Below the pieces are notes generated by a model, which was not told the DNA's origin, ran no database searches, and was given only the letters and a program-made list of their open reading frames with translations. A stretch of 40,000 bases of DNA, taken from the NCBI GenBank assembly GCA_013334745.1, contig JAAXWY010000017.1:1-40000 (forward strand), given 5' to 3'. Origin of the DNA: Coriobacteriia bacterium. Lineage in GTDB: Bacteria > Actinomycetota > Coriobacteriia > Anaerosomatales > JAAXUF01. Below, piece after piece: positions 32,913 to 40,000 of this stretch. A program made the position numbers and the translations under genes. Position 1 is the stretch's first letter; each line of letters begins with the position of its first letter.

Positions 32913-35315
32913 GTGGCATCAACCCCCCGGAGGGCACCCGAACTCCTTGCGCCAGCCGGCGGCCCCGACGCTCTGCGGGCGGCCGTGACCAACGGTGCGG
33001 ACGCGGTCTATCTCGGCGTCGACGTGCTCAACGCACGCCGCAGTGCGGAGAACTTCACGCTCGATGGACTACCCGAGGTCTGCCGATTCGCGCACCTCAG
33101 AGGCGTCCGTATCTATCTGACGGTGAACGTGGTGGTCCTGCCGGCGGAGATGGTGCAGGCGCTTGAACTCGTGGACGAGGCGTGGGCCGCAGGAGTCGAC
33201 GCGGTCATCGTCCAGGACCTTGGGCTGTTGTGGTGCATCCGCACTGCGCTGCCGCACGTGCGCGTTCATTCGTCGACACAGCTCAACACCCACAACCTGT
33301 CCACAACCGAGGCCCTCGCGCACATAGGTGTGTCGCGAGTGACGCTCGCCCGCGAGGTCTCTCTTCGTGAGATTGAGGAGCTGGTGTCCGGAAGCAGTAT
33401 CGAGATCGAGTCGTTCGTGCATGGGGCGCTCTGCGTCTGCTATTCCGGGCAATGCCTTATGTCCTCGGTGATTGGGAGGCGCAGTGCCAACCGGGGGCAG
33501 TGTGCGCAGCCTTGCCGCCTTGCGTATGAGCTCGTCGACGCCACCGGTGAGGTGCTTGGGACGCCCGGGGCACATCTGCTCTCGCCCAAAGACCTCGCCG
33601 GGATAGCCGTCCTGCCGACGCTGGTTGAGTCTGAGGTTGCGGCCCTCAAAATCGAGGGCCGCATGAAGAACCCCGAGTACGTCGCCCTTGTGACCGGCGT
33701 CTATCGCGGCGCGCTGGACCGAGCGGCCGCGGATCCCGAGGGGTTTGCGGTTCGTGACGGCGAGCTGGCCGTGCTATCCGAGGCGTTCTCCCGCGGGTTC
33801 ACCGAGTCGTACCTGCTCGGCGAGCGGGGCAACGACATGATGAGTTACGCGAGGCCGAACAACCGCGGGGTCTTCGTCGGCCGCGTGACCGATGCGGCCG
33901 CCGGCCGAGTGACCGTGGCGCTCGAGTCTGCGGTCGATGCGGCCGACACCCTCGAGTTCTGGACCTCTTCAGGACGCTTCGCCCAGCCGGCCGGTCCGCT
34001 GGAGCACGATGGTGCCCGACTCTCTGCCGGCCCCGCCGGAATGCGCGTCACGCTCGAGGCGGAGCGTCCGGTCGCTATCGGTGACCGCGTGTTCAGGGTA
34101 CGCAACGCCGCGCTTGCGGATGCCGCGCGCCGCACGTTCGAGCGAACCGAAGAGGCTTCCATGCCGCTGGACTTCTCGGCGAGCGTGCTCGTCGGTCAGC
34201 CGCTCCGAATCGAGGTCAAGGACGCCGATGGCCGTTCGGGGGCGGCGCAAGGTGCGGTTGTGGAACCCGCGCGCACCAAGGCGGTCAACGCCGAGGAAGT
34301 GATCGAGCACGTCGGAAGGCTCGGCGGGACGCCGTACCGCATCGGGGACTTCGCTCTCGAACTCTCACCAGGCGCGGGAGTCGGATTCTCCTCGCTGCAC
34401 CGCGTTCGCCGCGATGCGATCGGAGCGTACGAGGCCGCCGTGCTCACGGGATGGTCGACTCGCGAGCGGTCGCATCCGGTGCTACCGAGAACGGGTCACG
34501 CCGCCAAGAGAGCAGCAACGCCCGACATTGTTGTGGAGGCGAGTTCGCTCGACGTCGCGCTGGCGTGCCTCAGTGTCGGGGCCGCACGTGCCCAAGTGCC
34601 GACCCACGAGTTGGTCGCGGGAAAGGTGCCACAAGGAATCGTCCCGCTGGCGCCAAGGATCTTGCACGACCGAGAGGTCGCCGCAGCGATGCGCTTCGCC
34701 GAGAAGGGGCGACCGTTCGTGGCGGCCAACCTCGGCGCACTCCACCTGGCCGCGAAGTCAGGAGCTGAGGTCGAGGCGCATTGGTCACTCAACGCGATGA
34801 ACGCCTACGCCACCAAGCAGCTTGTGGAGTTGGGGGCTTCGCTCGTCTGGCTCTCGCCGGAACTCTCAGGTCGTCAGATCGCGGAGGTGTGCGCCGGCGC
34901 CGGCGTTCCCGTGGGCATCGGGGTGTGGGGTCGTCAGGAGGTCATGGTGACCGAGCACTGCGTCCTGATGGCCGAGGGCGACTGCGACCGCAGGTGCGGC
35001 TCGTGCACGCGCCGCAGGGTGGACCGTGGGCTGCGGGATCGCAAGGGGTACACGTTCCCGGTGCGCACGGACGTCAGTGGGCGCAGCCACCTGTACAACT
35101 CGGTTCCGCTCGACCTGACCGGCGCAATGGACGAGGTGCTCGCGGCTGGCGTTTCGGCGCTCCGGCTCGACGTGCACACGGAGAACACGCGCACCGCCGA
35201 GGCGGCCGTTCGCGAGGTCATCTCGGCCTGTCGCGACGCGCTCGCGGGACGCGACAGGCAGGGTAGCGCCCGGTCCGCAACGACGTCCGGCCACTTCTTC
35301 CGAGGCGTCACCTAG
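32913..35315 (+). CDS. U32 peptidase-family protein, probable RNA hydroxylation factor (RlhA/TrhP-like)
   Basis: An 800-residue protein. The N-terminal U32 domain opens APELLAPAGGPDALRAAV, and the family signature lies at about 167-185 (ESFVHGALCVCYSGQC), with C174, C176, C181, C197 and C201. Although named peptidases, the studied members RlhA and TrhP hydroxylate 23S rRNA or tRNA with prephenate-derived chemistry and appear to use an iron-sulphur site. A large second region and a C-terminal part with a further Cys group (GDCDRRCGSC, about 690-700) match the long, DUF3656-containing form, as in RlhA. GGAG lies seven bases before GTG 32913. It sits between two PBP genes on the other strand, with no evident functional link. 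Which RNA it modifies is open. Confidence 0.88.
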   Translation: MASTPRRAPELLAPAGGPDALRAAVTNGADAVYLGVDVLNARRSAENFTLDGLPEVCRFAHLRGVRIYLTVNVVVLPAEMVQALELVDEAWAAGVDAVIVQDLGLLWCIRTALPHVRVHSSTQLNTHNLSTTEALAHIGVSRVTLAREVSLREIEELVSGSSIEIESFVHGALCVCYSGQCLMSSVIGRRSANRGQCAQPCRLAYELVDATGEVLGTPGAHLLSPKDLAGIAVLPTLVESEVAALKIEGRMKNPEYVALVTGVYRGALDRAAADPEGFAVRDGELAVLSEAFSRGFTESYLLGERGNDMMSYARPNNRGVFVGRVTDAAAGRVTVALESAVDAADTLEFWTSSGRFAQPAGPLEHDGARLSAGPAGMRVTLEAERPVAIGDRVFRVRNAALADAARRTFERTEEASMPLDFSASVLVGQPLRIEVKDADGRSGAAQGAVVEPARTKAVNAEEVIEHVGRLGGTPYRIGDFALELSPGAGVGFSSLHRVRRDAIGAYEAAVLTGWSTRERSHPVLPRTGHAAKRAATPDIVVEASSLDVALACLSVGAARAQVPTHELVAGKVPQGIVPLAPRILHDREVAAAMRFAEKGRPFVAANLGALHLAAKSGAEVEAHWSLNAMNAYATKQLVELGASLVWLSPELSGRQIAEVCAGAGVPVGIGVWGRQEVMVTEHCVLMAEGDCDRRCGSCTRRRVDRGLRDRKGYTFPVRTDVSGRSHLYNSVPLDLTGAMDEVLAAGVSALRLDVHTENTRTAEAAVREVISACRDALAGRDRQGSARSATTSGHFFRGVT

Positions 35316-35348
35316 GCGCTCGGGATATCCACGCACGGGCCGCGGCGT

Positions 35349-37898
35349 CTAGTTCACGCGAATCGTCTTGGTCACTGACCCTTGTTGTCCGCTGTCATCC
35401 GTGACCCAGAGCGTGACGTCGTACGCTCCAGCGCTCGGCCAGGCATGTGAGACCTTCGAGCCCTTCGCTGTCGTGCCGTCTCCGAACTCCCAGTACCAAG
35501 TGGTTATCGTGCCGTCATCGGTCGATGCGGTTCCATCAAGAGCGACCTTTTCACCCGATGCGGCAGTCGCCGGCAGCGTGAACTCGGCCTTCGGTGGCTC
35601 GTTCGAGGCACCGCCTGTGCTCACGGTGATCGTGACGACCGTTTGAGAGGTGGCGACGCTGCCTTGCGCGGGAGTCTGCTCGGCGACGATGCCTGCGTCC
35701 ACACCGGAGACGCTCTTCTCGATGACCTTCGCAGCGAGCTTGAGCTTCTCGAGGGCTGCGAGCGCCGCTTCTTTGGTCATGCCCACCAGCTTGGGCACGA
35801 TGAGCTTCTCGGGCGTGACGTGCTTGGTGCACTGCTTCAGGTTCATCGATGCCAGGAAGAGACCCGATCCGGTGCGGGGGCAGAACTCACGCGCCGCCTG
35901 CCCCGTCTCAAGACAGATCTTCGCGCGCTTCAGACCCGAGGGCTTCTGGAACTGCGTCGCAGGGGTCTTCGCGAGCGCGGTCCGCATGAACTTGGCCCAC
36001 ATCTCGGCGGGGAAGGATCCGCCCGTCACCGCGCGGCCGTGAACATTGGTCATAGCCTTCTGTGCCTCGGGGTGCCCCATCCAGACAGCCGCCGCAAGAT
36101 CGGGCGTATAGCCGACGAACCACGCGTCGCGATTCTCCTGGGTGGTGCCGGTCTTGCCGGCGGCTGGCCGTCCGATTGAGGCCGCCGATCCGGTACCGCG
36201 AGCGATGACGCCCTTGAGGATGTCCGTGGTGAGATACGCAACTGCCGGTTCGATCGCCTCGCGAGCCTCTGGCTTTGCCTGGTAGGCAACGCTTCCATCG
36301 GCTGTCTTGACCTCTGTCACTCCGAACGGTGACACTCGCGAGCCGTTTGCCGCGAGCGTCGAGTATGCGTCGGCCATCTCAAGAGGGGTCACGCCGTTCG
36401 TCAGACCGCCGAGCGCGATGGCGGGAACCGGTTCGATGCCGCTGTGAAGGCCCATGCCCTCTGCAGTCTCGACGACCTTCTCGGGGGTGACCTTCAGGAT
36501 CAAGCGAGCGAAGACTGAGTTGACGGACTGCTCGGTTGCGATGCGCAGGCGCATCGGTCCCTTCGCTCCTCCGTGCGCTCCGGTAACGCTCCAGGTCTGG
36601 TCGCCGACCTTGAGTCTCGCGGCTCCCGAGGGGTACGTCTGCTCGGGGCTGATTCCATCGGACAGTGCCGTGACCAGCACGAAGGGCTTGAACGAGGAGC
36701 CCGGCTGGCGCCCGTTGCCTTGGACGGCAGCGTTGAACTGCTGTGTCTTGAAGTCCCGGCCGCCGACCATCGCGAGCACCTCACCGGTGCCCGGCTTGAT
36801 GGCGACGAGTGCAGCCGACGGGTCGCCGTTCCGATTGAGCGTGGACGCGATCGCCTTCTCGGCGGCCTTCTGCATACTCAAGTCGAGCGTCGTCTTGACG
36901 ATGAGTCCGCCTCGGTACATCTCGTCTTGTCCGAACCGCTCGGCGAGGTCGGTCTTGATCCACTCGACGAAGTAGGGGGCAAGCGACGGAGTCGGCTTCA
37001 GGCCGGCCGTCTTCACCGGTGATGCGACCGCCGCGGCGTACGCTGCTTCATCGATGTATCCCTCGCTGCGCATCTGTTGAAGCACGGTATCGCGTCGGAG
37101 TTTCGCCGCCTCGGGATCGATGTAAGGAGAGTACCTGCCGGGCGACTTGATGACGCCGGCGATCATCGCCGACTCAGGTAACGTGAGCTTGCTCGCGGGC
37201 TTGCCGAAGTAAGCTCGTGACGCCGACTGCACGCCGTAAGCCCCATGTCCGAAGTAGATCGTGTTGAGATACAACTCAAGAATCTGATTCTTGTCGTACT
37301 TCTTCTCGACACGCTGGGCGAGCATCGCTTCCTTGATCTTTCGTGTGATGGTGCGCTCGTCGCCGACGAAGGCCTGCTTCACGTACTGCTGAGTGATCGT
37401 TGAACCGCCCTGGGCCTTGCGACGCAAGATGACGTCGGTGACGATTGCTCGCGCGATGCCGAGCGGGTCGACCCCGCTGTGCGTGTAGAATCGCTGGTCC
37501 TCCGTCGCTACGACGGCCTTCTGCAGCTCCTCGGGTATCTGATCGAGTGTGACGTCGCTTCGATTCTGCTCCGCGAATAGGCGCGTGAGCACCTTGCCGT
37601 TCCGGTCGGTAATCACGGTGCTTTGGTCGCGCCCGCGTGCCGCTGCGGCATCGGGATCCGGAAGTGTGGAGGCGAGTCGCCAGTAGACGACTCCGCCTAC
37701 CACGAGGGCCGCGACCAGCAGCACGAGTGCGACCTTTCCTGCCCGGCTCCAGAAGCCTCCACGCCGCTTCTGCGGCTGAGGGCGCGGCGCCGGGCGCCGG
37801 GCGCCACCGCTGGTTCGGCCCTTCGCTGGCGGGCTGGTGCGGGGCCTCGGGCGCGGGGCACCCTGGCCTTGCCGTCCGTTCGCTCGCGGCGTACTCAT
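35349..37898 (-). CDS. Class A penicillin-binding protein with PASTA and C-terminal PKD domain
   Basis: An 849-residue bifunctional peptidoglycan synthase. Order: a Pro/Arg-rich cytoplasmic tail (1-50), membrane helix (about 55-74), GT51 domain with E133 (TEDQRFYTHSG) and GGSTITQQY, transpeptidase with S401/K404 (GSSFKPF), SVN and KTGTT, a Cys-containing linker (four cysteines, about 665-695), one PASTA repeat (698-762), and a PKD domain (769-849) with the hallmark WEFGDG and HAWPSAGAYDVTLWV. PASTA repeats bind uncrosslinked muropeptide; PKD domains are usually found in secreted polysaccharide- or surface-binding proteins. A GGAGG box lies about a dozen bases before the ATG. Confidence 0.94.
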   Translation of the reverse strand: MSTPRANGRQGQGAPRPRPRTSPPAKGRTSGGARRPAPRPQPQKRRGGFWSRAGKVALVLLVAALVVGGVVYWRLASTLPDPDAAAARGRDQSTVITDRNGKVLTRLFAEQNRSDVTLDQIPEELQKAVVATEDQRFYTHSGVDPLGIARAIVTDVILRRKAQGGSTITQQYVKQAFVGDERTITRKIKEAMLAQRVEKKYDKNQILELYLNTIYFGHGAYGVQSASRAYFGKPASKLTLPESAMIAGVIKSPGRYSPYIDPEAAKLRRDTVLQQMRSEGYIDEAAYAAAVASPVKTAGLKPTPSLAPYFVEWIKTDLAERFGQDEMYRGGLIVKTTLDLSMQKAAEKAIASTLNRNGDPSAALVAIKPGTGEVLAMVGGRDFKTQQFNAAVQGNGRQPGSSFKPFVLVTALSDGISPEQTYPSGAARLKVGDQTWSVTGAHGGAKGPMRLRIATEQSVNSVFARLILKVTPEKVVETAEGMGLHSGIEPVPAIALGGLTNGVTPLEMADAYSTLAANGSRVSPFGVTEVKTADGSVAYQAKPEAREAIEPAVAYLTTDILKGVIARGTGSAASIGRPAAGKTGTTQENRDAWFVGYTPDLAAAVWMGHPEAQKAMTNVHGRAVTGGSFPAEMWAKFMRTALAKTPATQFQKPSGLKRAKICLETGQAAREFCPRTGSGLFLASMNLKQCTKHVTPEKLIVPKLVGMTKEAALAALEKLKLAAKVIEKSVSGVDAGIVAEQTPAQGSVATSQTVVTITVSTGGASNEPPKAEFTLPATAASGEKVALDGTASTDDGTITTWYWEFGDGTTAKGSKVSHAWPSAGAYDVTLWVTDDSGQQGSVTKTIRVN

Positions 37899-38014
37899 GC
37901 TACGGGGTTCCTCCAGTGGTCGTTTCCAAGGTGCAGCGAGGGTTTCCGCCGCAGAATCCGCCTATCCGTACCGCCCGTACCGGCATCGCCGGGCAGAGCA
38001 GGACGAGGGGTATT

Positions 38015-38023
38015 TGCTAGTAT
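38015..38023 (+). promoter_or_regulatory. Extended -10 element before tyrS
   Basis: TGC-TAGTAT, almost the same as the element at 412-420, lies 88 bases before tyrS. No convincing -35 is present. No T-box signature is present in this leader, unlike pheS. Confidence 0.45.
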
Positions 38024-38110
38024 GACACGCGATATTCGAGCCAAACGAACGCGTGACGGTGCCGTCGGGAAGCCGTAACCGCACCATCACCTCAGCGAGG
38101 AGTCCGCCCC

Positions 38111-39319
38111 GTGCTTCCTGCCGACGAACAGCTGCACATCATCACGAGTGGCATCAGCGCGCTCGTGCCCGAGGCCGACATGGCCAAGAAGCTCGCTCGA
38201 GGGGTGCCTCTGCGGGTGAAGCTCGGCGTGGACCCCACGGCTCCCGATCTGCATCTCGGTCATGCGGTGCCGCTGCGCAAACTGCGGCAGTTCCAGGACC
38301 TCGGTCACACGGTCGTGTTGATCATCGGTGACTTCACGGCGCTTATCGGTGACCCGTCCGGGCGCAACTCCACTCGGCCGCCGCTCACACGCGAGCAGAT
38401 AGACGCCAACGCCGAGACCTACGTGGCGCAGGCCTTCAAGATCCTCGATCCCGAGAAGACCGAACTGCGACGAAACTCCGACTGGCTCGATGCACTCGGC
38501 TTCGCAGACCTGCTGAGGCTGACGAGCCAGTTCACAGTCGCGCGGATTCTGGAACGCGACGACTTCGCCAACAGGTACGCATCGCAGCAGTCGATCTCGC
38601 TGCACGAGTTCCTGTACCCCATGGCGCAAGCGTACGACTCTGTCGCGATTGAGGCCGACATCGAACTGGGCGGGACGGATCAGCTCTTCAACCTGCTGGC
38701 GGGCCGAGAGCTCATGGAGAAGCTCGGCATGGAGCCGCAATGCGCACTGACGCTTCCGCTCATCGAGGGCACCGACGGTGTTCAGAAGATGAGCAAGAGC
38801 TACGGCAACTACATCGGATTGACCGATACCCCCGCCGATATGTTCGGCAAGGTGATGTCGATCCCGGATGAACTCATGATCAAGTACTACCGTCTGTGTA
38901 CGCCCGTGCCGGTAGATGAGATCGATCGAATCGAGCGCGACTTGATCGCCGGCGAGGCGCATCCGAACGCCGTCAAGCGGCGACTCGGACGCGAGATCGT
39001 GGAGCTGTACTACGCCGTCGATGAGGCCAAAGCAGCCGAGGAAGCCTTTGACCGGGTCTTCAAACAGCACCAAGCGCCTGAGGACGTTCCCGAGATCGAG
39101 GTCGACTTGGGCGATGAAATCTACATACCCGGGCTGCTCGCTGACTTGGGCCTGGTGTCCTCGGCGGGCGAGGGACGCCGGATGATCGATCAGGGCGGAG
39201 TGCGTATCAACGGCGAAGTCCTTGAGTCGCGTATATATAGTTGCGCGCGGGATAGAGTTGAGGGCTCTTTGATGCAGGTTGGGAAGCGGCGCTACGCGCG
39301 GCCGGTCGCCCGTTCCTGA
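38111..39319 (+). CDS. tyrS: Tyrosyl-tRNA synthetase
   Basis: A 402-residue class I synthetase of the TyrZ-like branch. HLGH is at 48-51 and KMSKS at 226-230, with the tyrosine-binding region QFTVARILERDDF between. A C-terminal S4 RNA-binding domain (about 340-402) ends VGKRRYARP. GAGGAGT lies seven to thirteen bases before GTG 38111. About fifteen codons near 39226-39275 (around RIYSCARDRVEG) use AT-rich, locally rare codons such as ATA, TAT, AGT and AGA, in contrast to the rest of the gene. The S4 domain remains intact, so no frameshift is indicated. Confidence 0.95.
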   Translation: MLPADEQLHIITSGISALVPEADMAKKLARGVPLRVKLGVDPTAPDLHLGHAVPLRKLRQFQDLGHTVVLIIGDFTALIGDPSGRNSTRPPLTREQIDANAETYVAQAFKILDPEKTELRRNSDWLDALGFADLLRLTSQFTVARILERDDFANRYASQQSISLHEFLYPMAQAYDSVAIEADIELGGTDQLFNLLAGRELMEKLGMEPQCALTLPLIEGTDGVQKMSKSYGNYIGLTDTPADMFGKVMSIPDELMIKYYRLCTPVPVDEIDRIERDLIAGEAHPNAVKRRLGREIVELYYAVDEAKAAEEAFDRVFKQHQAPEDVPEIEVDLGDEIYIPGLLADLGLVSSAGEGRRMIDQGGVRINGEVLESRIYSCARDRVEGSLMQVGKRRYARPVARS

Positions 39320-39345
39320 TCCTCGCTCGTCCGTCTCACTCCCTT

Positions 39346-39470
39346 CTGCCCTGTCGCAATCAGTTGTGTGCGAGTGGTCTGCGGCGACCGATTCGGGGGT
39401 AAGAAGACAGGGCAGCGAAATGCCCCTTGCACGCGGTGCGTTCGGGTGGTAATCTTCGTTGCCGCACCGC
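39346..39470 (+). other. Strongly base-paired intergenic region, possible RNA element
   Basis: No protein gene is credible from 39320 to 40000. CTGCCCTGTC (39346-39355) and GACAGGGCAG (39406-39415) pair perfectly over 10 bp, enclosing TCGCA/TGCGA and GGTC/GACC hairpins. The second arm can instead pair with TGCCCCT (39421-39427), so two folds compete. GCGGTGCG (39433-39440) and CGCACCGC (39463-39470) form a further perfect 8-bp stem. I recognise no known RNA family; it could be an unnamed small RNA, the end of the tyrS transcript, or an rRNA-upstream element. Confidence 0.4.
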
Positions 39471-39577
39471 CGGAACCTCTTGAGACCGGAGCGCGTGTTG
39501 ATAACGAGTAACTGCTCGGAGACGATTACATAACATCAGGACAGCCGCGAGTACGCGGTAGCCATGATGCGCTGTGA

Positions 39578-39612
39578 ACGCCTTCCGAGAAGATCGGGAG
39601 GCGTCTTTCGTT
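39578..39612 (+). terminator. Intrinsic terminator between tyrS and the rRNA promoter
   Basis: ACGCCTTCCGA (39578-39588) and TCGGGAGGCGT (39594-39604) form an 11-bp stem with one T-G wobble and a GAAGA loop, followed by CTTTCGTT. It ends whatever is transcribed across 39320-39577 before the rRNA promoter begins. A small hairpin CCGCG/CGCGG (39545-39558) lies just ahead. Confidence 0.82.
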
Positions 39613-39672
39613 CCCGGGATAAGGTGCTCAGACGCTCGCTTTGAAGTGGTCGAAAAAAGTTCCGACAAGTTG

Positions 39673-39701
39673 TTGACAGGGTCAGAGGGAATGCGTAATG
39701 T
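39673..39701 (+). promoter_or_regulatory. rRNA operon promoter
   Basis: TTGACA (39673) and TAATGT (39696) lie exactly 17 bases apart. An A-tract (39653-39658) upstream is placed like an UP element. This is the only consensus -35 in the window, which fits a very strong promoter for stable RNA. Confidence 0.8.
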
Positions 39702-39707
39702 ATCTCC

Positions 39708-40000
39708 TCGCCGCCGAAACAACTTGAGGTGGCACGCAGCGGGCAAAACCGCAGGGTATGTGGGAAATCCGCTGCAGCTTGAACCTTGAAAACCGGATAC
39801 TGTGACAAGCCAGTAAAGGTTCGCAAAGCGAACCAACACTAACCCCGTCTTGCCGAGAGGGTCCATCAAAAGACCAAACCGGCAGACATCGAACGGATCC
39901 AAACCGCATCGGACTTCCTTACCGATGTAGGTGGGTCACTCCGGATAGAACCGGATCACACTTCGTGAATCGCGGGCTTCGGCTCGTGAACAAATTCAAC
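39708..40000 (+). other. Leader of a ribosomal RNA operon
   Basis: The stretch after the promoter is AT-richer and free of believable reading frames. It contains CTTGAAAACCGGATACTG (39784-39801), the type of sequence seen in Gram-positive rRNA leaders near the boxA-like antitermination site. The conserved 16S 5' sequence (AGAGTTTGATC...) has not appeared by base 40000, so the gene should begin soon after the edge. This is an inference from leader features, not from rRNA sequence itself. Confidence 0.65.

Noticed and set aside
39360-39909. Minus-strand open frames upstream of the rRNA operon
   Set aside because: They overlap the terminator, promoter and leader; such frames are common artefacts of rRNA-upstream DNA and have no recognisable domain.

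Overview
The window reads as chromosomal DNA of a GC-rich, Gram-positive-type anaerobe, most likely a deep-branching actinobacterium (Coriobacteriia / Anaerosomatales-like; an inference from gene content and codon use, not tested). Pointers are high GC with many GTG starts, two class A penicillin-binding proteins with PASTA repeats, an eukaryotic-type (SipW-like) signal peptidase beside a short secreted protein, a T-box leader that ends in a terminator, and a very large investment in multiheme c-type cytochromes for anaerobic respiration. There is no sign of phage, insertion sequences, CRISPR or tRNA genes.

Layout. 1-2918: end of folC, a small membrane zinc-ribbon protein and thrS. 2975-13680: a respiratory island. 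A 12-heme NapC-type cytochrome is followed by an operon of a 4-heme membrane-anchored cytochrome, a Tat-exported four-cluster ferredoxin, an NrfD-like quinol-site membrane protein, and four more membrane-anchored multiheme cytochromes (11, 9, 9 and 6 hemes). Then come an OmpR/PhoB-type response regulator, a PhoR-like histidine kinase and an unknown membrane protein. In total I count 51 heme-binding motifs. Three promoters in this island share one architecture: AA-centred direct repeats every 11 bp, with a -10 box at the same distance. The neighbouring response regulator is the obvious candidate to read them.

13700-20263: translation genes. infC-rpmI-rplT has its own promoter, a leader with a terminator-like hairpin and an ATC start for infC. 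A TasA-like/SipW-like pair follows, then pheST behind a phenylalanine T-box whose UUC specifier, antiterminator and terminator can all be drawn by hand.

20334-30570: an arginine operon argC-J-B-D-F-R-G-H behind a promoter with an inverted-repeat operator, continued by overlapping genes for a 3-methyladenine DNA glycosylase and a NIF3-family protein. A strong terminator follows. With bifunctional ArgJ the set converts glutamate to arginine by the acetyl-recycling route; carbamoyl phosphate synthase is not in the window.

30647-39319: two class A penicillin-binding proteins on the minus strand, one ending in PASTA plus a PKD domain, with a U32 peptidase-family RNA hydroxylation protein between them on the plus strand, then tyrS. 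39320-40000 holds no protein gene I believe in. It contains a strongly base-paired stretch, a terminator, then a consensus rRNA promoter and an rRNA leader; the 16S gene itself would begin just beyond the window.
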